From: Isoetes taiwanensis
Lineage: Eukaryota; Streptophyta; Lycopodiopsida; Isoetales; Isoetaceae
Direction: 5' to 3'
DNA: 64,000 nucleotides
NCBI GenBank assembly: GCA_021234155.1
Contig: JAJEKV010000169.1
Span: 64,001-128,000, forward strand
Shown: positions 44,754 through 56,301 of the stretch, piece by piece
How positions within the stretch are numbered: position 1 is the first letter of the stretch
How the letters are laid out: each line of letters opens with the position of its first letter
Program-made: the position numbers and the translations under genes
The notes under the pieces: generated by a model
What the model saw: the letters and a program-made list of their open reading frames with translations, nothing else
The model's database searches: none
Told to the model about the DNA's origin: nothing

Positions 44754-47700
44754 CTCCAAATTTTGAACCTCCATAACTTGAGCTACAGAGCTCCAAATCG
44801 CCTGAAATTTGTTACGTTAGGACCGTTAGACAGCCTAGAATCCATTTATGACCTCAAATTAGGATAGAAATGTCGAACCCCATCTCAAAATGACCAAAAT
44901 TGCTCAAACCCTTGAATTGCTTTCCCAAACTGTAGTTTGTTTGTAGATAGAAGCATACCCCATTAGTAGCTCGCAAGTACGCATCTCTCGGCTCGAAGCT
45001 GATGCCTTAGTCCTAGGTAGAAGTGCTCAGGAACACCCCTTTGTTATAGTCATCTAGACCTTAGCATAGCAACCCAAGTCCAACTGTTGGTACACCACCT
45101 CTGCTCGAGCCAAAGGCATAAACCTTGACCTAATTCTGTGTCCTTCTAATAGAGTTTGACTTATATAGCCGCCACATTGACACTCCCTATTGCCAGGATA
45201 CCTAGAAAGGAGCTAGAGCCTAGAGCTGCCCAAGTCATTCCATGTGTAGAGATTGGACCCCCCCAAACCAACTTTGCTAGGACCTTAGAGTATACCTCAA
45301 ACACCATGAGGGCTTTGCAAAACAACCCTCATGTCATGCCATACCACACGTCCTAATGTCCATAGACTTGTAGATTATACATATGTCTCTAGTAATGCCG
45401 CTCGCTCGAGCCATCTTGCTTGCTTATAGAGCCCAGAATATTGTAGGAGAGCCCTTCAAGTAGACTCTAGGATACACGAGCGTTGCTTTCGAAGGACGGG
45501 GCCAGAGCCACAGACGAGCTAAGGGCGCAACTTCTTGAAGACATCAAGGTCCCAGCCAACGCACAAACAGATAAGGAGAGGAGACCGAAAAGGCAGACCC
45601 AAGAGGGGAAAGCACAACGACAAACACCTCAACCGACAAACGAGTAGAACAGGACACCACCGACCTATCATCAATCTCCATCAAATGGGAAGAATATTGG
45701 TAACCAACGGCACCAAGAATGTTCTAGATGTCAACCTCCCGGCTACCACGTCCACGAGCTCACATCAGAAAGAGGACCTCAACGCCTTCACCAACTCGAC
45801 GCACATGAGTTTCAAATGGAAGAACGCGAGACAACAAAATACAGGTACAGGAAGATGTTAGGCATCGATGTCGCGTTAGCATCACGAGCTAGGGCCAGAG
45901 GGCATAATCTTCCGTCGAGGAGACAACTCATGGCGACACAGGAGCGTATAGAAACCGGAGGGAAGATCACCACGACCTTGCAGCCCAGCAGCTCAAGCGC
46001 AACGTCAACAAAAGGAGTAACCAAGCTAGGCAACCACAAAGCACCTAAGGCTGACCAAGATGAGCCTCCAGCTCCCTTGCACGAGCAGGAGAACTTTCAT
46101 CCGTTCCAAAAAGTAGGAGACCATGAGAGGGAGGAGACGCATATCAAGGAACATTTCCGACTCAAGGCCTCAGACAGCACTAGGGGCAAGACCAAGGAGG
46201 AGAATATTCTGCTCAAACAGGAATTCCGGACCCAGGAACACCTAGAAACCAAAGGAAGGACGGCTTTACTACGTCAGCCAAGGAGTGCGAGACTCGAATG
46301 GTTAGGACCCAAAGGACGGAGGAGACGACCTAGCCAGCAGGTACAAATCATGCAAAGGCGACCGTATGAGCCATGGTAGGGGCAATGGAGATGACCACAC
46401 TTCCGTGCACACAGAGAGCCACCTCTAATGAAGCAAAGCCCAAGCAACAGAGTCGCACTCGTAAATTCAACCCGCGGGATTGACAATGCCTGCCTACCGA
46501 CCACGATCTCAGAGCTTCGAAGACATTCAAGAATGCCCGACTGCAACAGCCAGGTGACCCTACTCAAGCTCGATCAATGGCACCGCAATCAGCAATCTTG
46601 CAACAACACACCGCATGTAGGGACGTGAGCGGTTACCGCATTCCTCGCGACGAACATACACAACAAGGAGGAGCATCTTTTTCAAGGGATCACATCGACG
46701 AACACTGTTCGCAACTTGAGGTGATCAGCTCGGATCAGACATAAAGCTCAACAATAGTAGCAGCATCTCAAGGAATCCCGGAGTCAACCAGAACAAAGAA
46801 GATGCAGCAAAACCGAAGGATCAAACGCGATCGAGGAAGGGAAACCTAAAGGAGTATAAATAATTAGGTAGATCTTCGTAGTTGTTTTGCAAAAGTGGAT
46901 GAATTAAAATCCCAATGTAAATGCGTATATGTCTATTGTATATCTAGGGTGTCCACATATATAGTGGAGAAACATGAGTTTAGAGTCATGTTTTACGGAT
47001 TTAGTGCTTAGATCAAGAAGCTCCTTCACTTCGACTACCAAAGGAGGAAGCAAGGAGGCACAACTATAGCCCAAGATCAAAATGGAAGAGCAACTACGAG
47101 GGAGAAACGACTAGAGGCCAAGCAAACCTTCAACTCCAAACACTTCGGGAAATGCCCTCAAGCAGAAGACTGCTCGGCCACCCAATGTTAGAATAAGAGA
47201 CAACACCGATCATGTCAAGATCATCAACGCGGCACCACCAGACATCGCCGTATGCAAACACTACCTCTTGTAGCAAAGGGCAGCACTTGACGAACTTATG
47301 ACATGAGTGGCCTCAACAATGGAAGGAGGAACACCCCGACATCAACGAGCCAACTAAGAAGGCAACATCTCGACGACCATAATTCCAACTTGTGGTAATA
47401 TAGGGGGATGTGCTATGACACGTGTATTAGATGGAGATGCACTTACGAAAGGCACCGCGATGAGGAGATATGCCCCCAACAACTAGGTGATGGCTTCACA
47501 GTACTCCTACCAAGAATTAGAAGAGAAGAAGCCGACCATATCTCTGACATGTGGCACGTCAAACGCCCAAGGTAGAAGCATTCGACGCCTTAACGACAAG
47601 GATAGCAACTGAAGCACCTTCGGCGAAAAGAGAGTTCAAGATAATAGCCAGGCTATTCAACGACAAGAGTATATCTAAGGCAGGTACTTCTTCAACGCAA

Positions 47701-50700
47701 GGGTCAAGCTGCGCAGAGATAAGGATCCATCATCCCGACAACGGAGCCATCAGGGAGGAGAGTCATGATGCCTTACTTGCCAAAGAGACCGAAATGCATA
47801 GAAGGACAAAGGTCAGGAACTGAAAGATGGAGAAGTGCTAGCAACCGACTTCTTCCACGAGCTTCCCAGAGGCAACAGGAGGATCAAAACTGGCGAGCAC
47901 AATCAAAGTCACCGGAAGGTACCTCAAGACAAGAAGACGGCATAGTGGAACGTGACAACGTCCAAGCCATGTGATCGAGGGGATCAAACGAAGAAGTTTG
48001 GAAGCTCGATGGAGAACCAACTAGGTGAGGCGAGCCGATGACTTGCACGCGGCCTTGCATGCAACTTGGTGAACCCAAGGATGAACGATTCAAAGAACAA
48101 CTGCAGAAGAGAACAACTCCAGAGGAGTATAGCCAAAGGAATCGCGCACAGCCTCAAGAGACGCCTTCAAATAGCTTCAAGTATCATGAAGGGGGGAACA
48201 ATTATTGCCCGAGAACAGGATCAAGAAGCAGACTGAAATGTCGAAGCATCAACGACAAGCACACCTTTAGTTATAATGTGAGGCAAAGTGTGTTGTGCCA
48301 TAGCCGACAAACATCGGAGGGCCCAAGTATATCAACAAGTTACCCCGGAGTACGAGCCGACGTACAAATAGGAAAATATAGATCATCAACACCAATGACA
48401 TCGCCAGGGAGTAGGTGTGCAACTCGAAGGGAGGCACAAGGGGGACCTAATAGCTCTAGTAGTAATTGTGATTATGGAAGCTATATGTTTTGCATGTATA
48501 GTTCCCTTGTTATTCTTTCCCTCCCATAGCGTAACAGATCAAAGGAAGAGATGTCATGCAAGTTGCAGGGGTGAAGCAATCAACATCGTCAACACTCTTC
48601 GGGCAACACGATAACGACAAGAGGACTCGACGTATGAGACATCGATGGAGTCGAGGAAACAATATCGGATACAGAGTCGTCCTTTAGCTGCCAAGACAAA
48701 GAGTTCAAGATGAAAGATCTCTTTCAACGGGCGCCACCTTCGTGCTTTTTTGAAAAGCGGCATGGAAGATTTCAAGTGATCAACTACACCATCAAGCCAC
48801 CAGCAATGAGAGGCTTCTAGCGAAACGGTCAACCTCTACTTCAAAGAGCATCCACCGCCAAGGAGACCAAGTATCGAAATTTACTGAAGAACGCTACCTT
48901 GCTCCTTCAAGCAGTAACAAGTGGATGAGCTTCTAGCAAGCTCAAGGATCTAAGGCCACGGGGCCTAGTAGGTTAAATGTATGGATGGTAACATCCATAT
49001 TGGGATTAGAAGGCATTTCCAGATATTCTCGCTGAAAGGATTGCCCCAATATTGAGCTAAGCGTCAACATTGGGAAGGAAATGCATAGGAGTAACTATAA
49101 TTATACACGATTGTTAACAGACATCCAATGTATTGAAACCACTTGGTGAGATTGATCTCCCTCACTAAGAAGGAATCATTACTAGGATAATTGTTGACCA
49201 TGTATAAATCTAGTATCTCCTAAAGAATAATCCAACTGAAAGAAAAGAAGTAATCTAACAAGTCCGGCCAACTTGTTACGATGACATCAATTCGATTGGT
49301 AGGAATATTCCAAGAGTTTAAATAACTAAGAAAGGGGGAATCTCTAGAATAATAAAATAATAGTACATGCAAGGTACATCTAAAATAAGAATTATAGTAA
49401 TCAAATAGTCCTTTGAGACAAAAGGAATTGTCGTCATGACAAAACCTTGTGGTTTAGAATCGTTCTAACTAAGTAGATAACCCATAATTATATTGAAATA
49501 AATGATAACATAATATGTGCATCCATCTTAGATGGTTATATATGTTAGCTAAGGCTAGTAACTTAATTAATGCTAAAGTAAGAAGCGATAACCTCTTAAG
49601 GGGAGAGAATAGATATGACGCTGTGTGCAATGTCATTGAAGGGGTGCAGACCATTTTCTTTTCAAGAAAGTGGGAGGGCTCAATCTTATGATTGAACGCA
49701 TTTGCAACCAATTGACTAACCCAGAATAGAGTTCACTCCGCAATGGCCGGGCTTAATAGAGCGTAAGATAGATAGATAGATAGCTCAGAGGCCTTCAACG
49801 CAAGAGACCGACGTAGTAGTGAACTACACCAACGGCGGGAGCAAAACTATGGGAGCAATGAACCACCAAGTCACCTCCAAACTACTCGACGCCGCTCAAT
49901 GAGTGGATGCGCTTTAGCCTTAGGTAAGGTATGCGCATGTATTATAAGCCTTAATGTGTCTTATTGATAAGTTAAATATAGACCCTAATAACCGCATAGA
50001 AATTGTTGTAATGATATGTATCATAGGGAAATAAGTTAAATAACAACGATAATGTGAAGTAGCATGTTAATTAATCCTTCGCAAAGGATGCAATTCCTTC
50101 CAAGGATAGCTATAGGTCCTTATAAATATAAATAGAAAATAGAATTGATATACTTAAGTGCATCTTAGGGATATACTTCCAAGGGTAATGCAGACCCAAG
50201 GAAGAGAATAAGAAGCACATCTAATTCTTGTGTATGATAATTAAAACCCCGCCTATAATACAATAGGTCTAAATCGTGGTTATTGTTTAAATAATCGCGA
50301 TCTAAAAGTCGCTAAATATTGCAAAGATTAGAGTAAATATAATGGTACTATCGGAAGTAATGTATCCGATAATATGATAATGTTAATTCATAAATATTAC
50401 CTTAGGGTAATTATGTTAATCACATGCATTAAAGGAGCCAAAGAAAAATCGGCTCAGCATGTCGATTTGTGTAGATTAATTCTATGTGTAGTTAAGATTA
50501 ATCACGCGCATGCAACCTATGCTTGGTATGGATTGCATGCGTTGTTACCGGATGATGAGACCACTACGGTGATCTCTAGGGCGGGTGTAATGTCAATGTA
50601 GGCATGACCGCTTCACCGACGAAAGTGGAAGGTAGATTAGAAAGTCTACTTCGTCCCCACGGAAGTAGACGACCTCGAGAGAAAGGAGGTCATTAAGGAA

Positions 50701-51013
50701 TGCATTGATAGGAAAGGCACCTTTAGCCCCATATATGCTTTGATAGGAGGAATCTATCCTTCACGCCCCCCACGCGAAGGATATCCTCCACGCTGGGCAA
50801 CTAGAGGTGTAGGCATGAGCGCATATAGGCATATAGGCGCCGCCTCCACGGCCATAATGGAAGATCCACCCTCTTCCCACGGAGATTAGCCATGCATCCA
50901 TGTAGATAGGTGGGTGGTCACCATATAACCAAAATTTTTGTAATAATTAATAATAGGTAGTGTCGACCCAGCAGCCAATAGAGCGCCCCGAGGGCAAGGA
51001 GGTCGAACTACGA

Positions 51014-51380
51014 AGGCTTGCAACACAAATTTTGTTATAATGTGTTGCAAGGGATGAAGAGTACCTTAGAAGTGTAAATTTTGTATGAAATTGATAAACT
51101 TTGATTAACTTAAATGTTGTATTAAGTAAAGTTAATAATTACCTTATGGGATTAAGTTATGATGTGATAAGTTAATTGGATAACGAAATAGTAATGTCTT
51201 AAACATTACCTTAGAGTAATTCTAATAAGTAAGATAGTAAGTAGGCAATTATAGATATTGTAAAATTAATGCAGGATTTTAAGGTGCGAAGACTTGCAAC
51301 ACAAACTTTATTGGAATGTGTTGCAAGGAATGAAGAGTATCTTAAATAATAATTGTATATGAAAATGTTAAATTGTGATA
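51014..51380 (+). repeat. Two hairpin-bearing tandem units, 276-bp spacing
   Basis: CTTGCAACACA and TGTGTTGCAAG form a perfect 11-bp stem with a 13-base loop at 51017-51051, and again at 51293-51327. The stems are identical while the loops differ (AATTTTGTTATAA and AACTTTATTGGAA). Both are followed by GGRATGAAGAGTAYCTTA. The larger repeat unit continues as diverged AT-rich sequence. Confidence 0.85.
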
Positions 51381-51617
51381 AACCAAATGTTGTGATAATG
51401 GAGACTAATAAGTACCTTGTTTTAATAGAAGTTACGAATTGATAAGTTATTTCATAATATAATAATGGCGTAATAACGATTTAAAAATATTATCTTAAAG
51501 TAATCGTAATAAATGTGTAAGTATTATAGTAGTATATCGTATGCATCAGGTTGATCGCAGTGTTAGAAGATTCCAAGGTGGGGAAACCACGATCTTGCCG
51601 CGGACAAAGATCATTTC

Positions 51618-51630
51618 AAGGTGGGGAGAA
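51618..51630 (+). promoter_or_regulatory. Polypurine tract of the LARD-like element
   Basis: AAGGTGGGGAGAA directly abuts TGTGACGTTCC of the 3' LTR. A related CAAGGTGGGGAAACC lies at about 51575. The tract sets the element on the plus strand. Confidence 0.8.
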
Positions 51631-53436
51631 TGTGACGTTCCAGCACAGTATACGCTCCCAGGACGTATATTGTACTGCCACGTCACGCGTACACGCCACC
51701 CCGATTGACGTGTACGCCAACGTATAGCCAAGTGGGTAGCCCCTAGGGGGCAACTTGCTAAGAATGTGCATTAGCATTAATGTGCACATTTTCCAATGTA
51801 CACATTAATGTGGGCACACATTTCCATGTGGCCACTTGATGCCAAGTGGGCCATACCCATAGGTGCAATTAATGTGCACATTTTCCAATGTACACATTCA
51901 TTAATGTGCACACATTTCCATGTGAGCACATTTGGGTGCACACATTTCCATGTGGGCACATTTGGCCACCTAGCCCTTAAAGGCAAGTGGGCCCTTTTCC
52001 CAATTATCCCACATGCCTAAAGGGGATAATTGGAAACCCTAGCCACCCCCTTGTCTATATAGGGTTGGAAACCCTAACTAACCTAATTTTCGATTTTAGG
52101 GTTTCAGAACTCTGTTTTGGCTGCCTCAACAGCCAAAACCGCATCCCCTGCACTGATTGGGAGAATTACATCCTTAGTTCCTCGAGATTCGAAAGTTTTT
52201 CAAATAGGATGGTCGAGCTCAGTCGAGGAGGAACCCCTCAAGGATCAGGTATTTGGCCAATTAGATAGTCTAAACCCTATTTTAGGCATTGAATCAGTAG
52301 GTTTAGCCTATTAGATTGCCCATAGCAGCCCTCTAGAACTCTAGATAGCAGATTCTAACTAAAGAACCTAACTCTATGATATAGATTAGATCTTGTTCTT
52401 TAGTTCTTCTGTGATGTACATGGATGATGTATCTCTGTGAACTCCTTGTATTGGGAAGGGGGGTAGAGACCTAAAGCCTTGTAGTTGATGCTCCTAGAGT
52501 AGCCTCTCTAGCACACTATAGATGCGGCCTGCGTACAATAGCCCGCCTGTGTTGTGTTCTTAGGGGTCGACCGGGTTGATAAGGGTGGTCGTGGTCCATA
52601 GCGGTTGCTCTCTGGATGTAAAGTCTACCCGAGAGCACCGCAGACTAGCGCTTAATACTCGGGGACCGCGTGCACCGAAAGTATGAGTTCGACACCCGCT
52701 GGGGATAAGAAGCCGCGTGCTCGGCGGCGGTGCCACCAGGATTTCAGCCGAGGTCCCGTGGTGCGCTGGTTGTGCTGGCACGGGGCTGGACCGGTCGCGT
52801 GGTGGTAGTTCCCTTCAAGTGGGTTAAAGTCGAGTACGGACAGTTGGTGTCCTCTAGTCTGCCTGCTATGGCATTGATCATCTGGTGGGAGAGAAACCTC
52901 CCTACCTGCCTCATCGGGTCTGGGGAGATGTAACCTGGCTATAGCCCCTTTGGCTATGATCCCAAAGCTACGGTCCAACCCCGGTTCTTCAACCTATCCG
53001 CAAAGTGTACGCAGGGAGGGGCGGATGGAGTGGACAACCCTAAGCCATGTTCATGTGCCAGCCAAATCCCTTGCCATGAATTCTGTCTGCAATGAACTCT
53101 GGAGACCCAAGCCGTCGGTCATCCCTTTGAGTCTGAGCCTTGGGTAGGATTCCCCATGTGATGTGCTGATCTTTGTCTATGCAGATATGTGCAGGGCCAT
53201 CCTTCGTGATGGTCATATGATATTGATGTATGTGCTACTGACATGTATGTTTACGCTTCAGCAGCTAGGTAGGCCCCGAGGGAGATTGGGTGCAATGACC
53301 CTTCCACTCTTCCCATCGAACCCGCCACGGTTGCAAAGGTCATGTGGAGGGCCCTGTATTAGCATGGAGCTGGTATGGGGGATGAACTCCTGTTTGTGTA
53401 CGGTGAGGGCACCGTATACGAGTAGGGGACGTCACA
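51631..53436 (+). repeat. 3' LTR of the LARD-like element
   Basis: 1806 bp, colinear with the 5' LTR. Most differences are small indels or substitutions at CG and CAG/CTG sites, for example AATCAGTAGG against AATCGGAGGG and CTTCTGTGATG against CTTCCGATG. Confidence 0.93.
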
Positions 53437-53441
53437 AAGGA
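53437..53441. repeat. Target-site duplication, right copy (AAGGA)
   Basis: Exact match to 41660-41664. Confidence 0.93.
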
Positions 53442-53650
53442 CAACATGGCAACTGGGTCGACGATTCCACCTTCGGAATAGAAAGAGGCACAGCAATTCC
53501 GCTCAAGCGGTCACCAGCAGGTAAAAATCAATCAGAACTCCCAGTTGCCATGTTGTGGCGGCATGGAATGTGGTCGCAGATTCCAGACCCGCTCCCGGCT
53601 CCCGCCGGTCGCGGGGCCCCTGGAATCTGCTTCCCACATTCCATGCCGCC
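53441..53650. repeat. Two adjacent strong hairpins, second one GC-rich
   Basis: ACAACATGGCAACTGGG at 53441-53457 pairs perfectly with CCCAGTTGCCATGTTGT at 53540-53556 (17 bp, 82-base loop). Immediately after, GGCGGCATGGAATGTGG at 53557-53573 pairs with CCACATTCCATGCCGCC at 53634-53650 (17 bp). Inside it GCAGATTCCAG (53576-53586) pairs with CTGGAATCTGC (53620-53630), closing on a C/G-rich loop. The second structure is an almost continuous stem of about 28 bp. No gene function is assigned. Confidence 0.85.
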
Positions 53651-54798
53651 ATACATTATCTCTGATATCATGTGAAGCATTTGAAAAAATAATTTCATTA
53701 TTAGATGACGTTTCAATCCACCGTTACTTTATATCAAGCGATCAAAGGCGCGGGATACTTTTACCCTGGCTTCGGGGGTCCCCGAGGTGTGATCTCGGAG
53801 GACGGGATCCCCAAGTGGTGTGATCTCAGTTCTCCCTGGATCTGCCACAGAATCGGATGGGATCAGTTCATAGCTGATCGGAATCAGGTGGGCGAGAGGA
53901 GTAGGTAGCAATGGAGAAAAGTAGAGCGAGCACCGCTGTGATGGCCTCACTCTAATCTGACAAAAAGAATCTGCCAAAACTGCGCAGTAAGCCATTAACT
54001 GTGCAATTAACTATGGGATTCCGGAGGAGGAGATCTCGCATGGGGATTTCGGAGGACGAGATTCCACCTCTGGGATCCCCGAAACAAATCCGCAATCAAA
54101 AATCTATATAAATTTCCTAGAAGAGATGTATTCGACTCACTTACTTGATGGGATCTATCATAAAGTGCACCCTATTGTAGTTATGGATCTTGCTTACTTT
54201 GTAATGAATTGGTATGACATCAGCTTTGGTTGTCCTATATTCTTAATTCATGCTATTTTAGGCTTATTTAGAAGACCAATTAAGCTTTTGTTGTCTTAAA
54301 GAATCTTGATTTTATGTCAAATGTATAGTGCTTGCTTATCCATATAACACGTACCTATTGTTCCAAGTTCAATAGACAATAGTCAGACCGTCACTAAAGT
54401 AGATAATCATTTAAGGAGAAGATATTTTTAGTAAAGAAGTATTATCTTGTGGCTTATTCGTGCCCGTGCTCGGTACTCAATGTCGATCATGATTATTAGG
54501 AATATAAAACAAGATGCTTGCAATTGTTTACTAATTGCTTGATTAGTAAAATGTGATGGCCACTCCCTAACTTTGCAATATACATCTCAGTCTAGAACCT
54601 ATTGGGTGGACTGGCATCTCACATTATACATGTCAAAGAAAGATTTAACTATGTTTAAAAGCTACATATACTTCAAGATATGTAAACCTACGCTAAAGTA
54701 GACGTATTTTCTGAAATAAAAGAAAATAGAAGCACATGGGCTTCAACTAAAAAAAACTATAAAGTTTGCACAATTAATTGCGTATTGCGCAAGGGCAC
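53651..54798. other. No supported gene; possible promoter-like TATA at 54102
   Basis: 53,750-54,080 has repeated GGTGTGATCTC and GGAGGA[CG]GAGAT motifs. CTATATAAAT at about 54101-54110 looks like a TATA box, but no coding region follows. It could be the remains of another LTR. The rest is AT-rich intergenic DNA. Confidence 0.35.
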
Positions 54799-54904
54799 TC
54801 TCCCAAAGATTGGGAGTAAGATTTTGATATGGTATTGTATGCAAAATGTATTCTCCCAAAGGTTGGAAGTAAGATTTTGGTATGGTATTGTATGCAAAAT
54901 CGTA
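54799..54904. repeat. 53-bp tandem duplication
   Basis: Two units start TCTCCCAAAG at about 54799 and 54852, and each contains AAGATTTTG.TATGGTATTG. The first holds a perfect CTCCCAA-AGA-TTGGGAG hairpin that is altered in the second. Confidence 0.88.
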
Positions 54905-55684
54905 TGGAGAGGGGTTTTTTAGGAGATTGATGTCAAGTTTGAGGAGCTTAATTTCATGCATGTTTCTTTGGCACTTTTTGTTTCAATGATTGAAGGAAGA
55001 ATTTTTTTGGGACGATATTTAGAAAATGACTTCCGATCTGTGATCTGCATGCCTGGTGCAGTTGATGCGGTCGGTGATTTCAAGCTACAAGGCATCCGAG
55101 AAAGAAAACATATACTTATGGTATGGCAACGTCCTGGAACCTCGGTGGAGTGGGATGAAGTCGACCCACAAAGCGCAAACGACTGCCCGCCTCAGTGGGA
55201 AAGAAAAATCAGAGCATCAAGCTATGGCTGCCATCAAGCCATGGCCAACAGAGAATAGGTGAAAGCCCTGTGAAATCTTAGTTTATGTGTCTTGTTGTGT
55301 TATTGGTGTTGTTTCATCATCACAGATCTAAAACCCGTTGCAAGGGTCCGCTCGTCACGGAGGTAATCGAGAACAAGCCCTAGAGTCTATAACCAATATG
55401 GAGGTTAAGCCACCTCCTATACCAAATGTGACAAAAAGGTGTAGTTAGGCATTAGACATGCATGTTAGGCATGATAGAATACAAATCTCATGGCCATTAT
55501 GGGAGAAGCATCCTCCCCTTACACCGAAGAAATCTGGCATTATGTAGTACTAGTTATGGTGCCCAGCGTTGCCGGGCTTAGTAACAATTTGAAAAGGTGG
55601 CTGTTTAATACTAAGAAAATATTTGGAGCATGAAAATTTGCTTTCTAAGTTGTAGGAGCAATAATAGAGCATTCTGGACTGGAG
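54905..55684. other. No recognised gene
   Basis: The plus frame at 54956-55258 (100 codons) has no motif and begins within a dispersed repeat shared with 36.7 kb. Nothing else is supported. Confidence 0.35.
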
Positions 55685-56245
55685 GCTCTATTAAACTATC
55701 AAGGATGGAATCAATATTGTATGCTTTTGTCGAACTGCCTAATCCTTTGGAAATAATACATCAAAGCTATTACCAAATGTTAAGAATGACTCAATTAAGC
55801 TATTTGGATCTATTTGGGATGTGTCTTTTCTTGAATGATTTTGTACTCGATTCTACGTCATAGGCTACTATATTGATTATGAACTAAACCTCTTTCTCTT
55901 GGCTTTGTACGCCTTCAAACCTTGGAGGTGCCCAAAGTGTAGATGAGCTAGCGTTCAAGATAGATGGAAAAAATTCAGATTATTTCGATAGCATTTTTTG
56001 GATCTATGCCCCTATTAAACTTTCAAGGATGGGAGCAATATTATATGTCTATGTCAAACTGCGTAATCCTTTGGAAATAATGCATTGAAGCTATAACCAA
56101 ATGTTAGGAATGAATCAATATTAAGTTGTTTGTTTCTCCAGTTATTTGGATTTCTCTTTGCTTTCTACAACTTCAAAATTGAAAGGTGCTCGAACCATAG
56201 ATGAGTTAGCAATTTAAGATAGATGGAAAGAATTGACATTATTTA
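55685..56245. repeat. Diverged tandem duplication, offset about 324 bp
   Basis: ATTAAACT.TCAAGGATGG recurs at 55690 and 56014, followed in both by CCTTTGGAAATAATRCAT and AAATGTTA.GAATGA. The downstream TTCAAA.TT..AGGTGC and AAGATAGATGGAAA.AATT blocks also recur (about 55913-55975 and 56172-56235). Confidence 0.8.
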
Positions 56246-56301
56246 ACTATGGGAACATAATACAGATAATATAACTATGGGAACATAATACAGATAACAC
56301 A
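56246..56301. repeat. 29-bp tandem duplication
   Basis: ACTATGGGAACATAATACAG occurs twice in a row at about 56246 and 56275, each followed by ATAA. Confidence 0.85.

Larger units (their letters stand above)
43478..51630 (+). other. Internal region of the LARD-like element, without recognisable pol
   Basis: 8.15 kb. Open frames at 44095-44346, 45535-45861, 45816-46379, 47551-47823 and 48038-48529 (all plus) are rich in Arg, Glu, Gln and Thr. They show no capsid, protease, RT or integrase motif. 45.5-48.5 kb has protein-like composition in shifting frames and could be a ruined gag or captured host sequence. 49.9-51.55 kb is AT-rich and made of diverged repeats around ACCTTAGRGTAATT. A (GATA)n run lies at 49767-49783. 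Confidence 0.6.
41665..53436 (+). mobile_element. Complete non-autonomous LTR retrotransposon (LARD-like), 11.8 kb
   Basis: LTRs 41665-43477 (1813 bp) and 51631-53436 (1806 bp) both run from TGTGACGT to ACG.CACA. A perfect 5-bp AAGGA duplication flanks the element. A purine tract, AAGGTGGGGAGAA, abuts the second LTR and a degraded initiator-Met primer site follows the first, so the element is on the plus strand. The 8.15-kb internal region has no recognisable capsid, protease, RT, RNase H or integrase. That fits a large retrotransposon derivative mobilised by another element's enzymes. The closely similar LTRs suggest fairly recent insertion, but the age is uncertain because most LTR differences lie at CG/CHG sites. 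Confidence 0.93.

Noticed and set aside
45700-46379. Zinc-knuckle-like CSRCQPPGYHVHE and a downstream 187-codon frame as a gag gene
   Set aside because: The final Cys and the normal spacing are missing, an in-frame stop precedes it and no capsid motif is present. It remains only a possible ruined gag.
47100-47190. Cys-rich HFGKCPQAEDCSATQC as a zinc finger
   Set aside because: Spacing fits no known finger and the frame stops immediately after.
49767-49783. (GATA)n run as a regulatory element
   Set aside because: Only four units; an ordinary microsatellite.
54956-55258. Plus-strand 100-codon frame as a gene
   Set aside because: It begins in a dispersed repeat, has no motif, and a second frame is open over the same bases.
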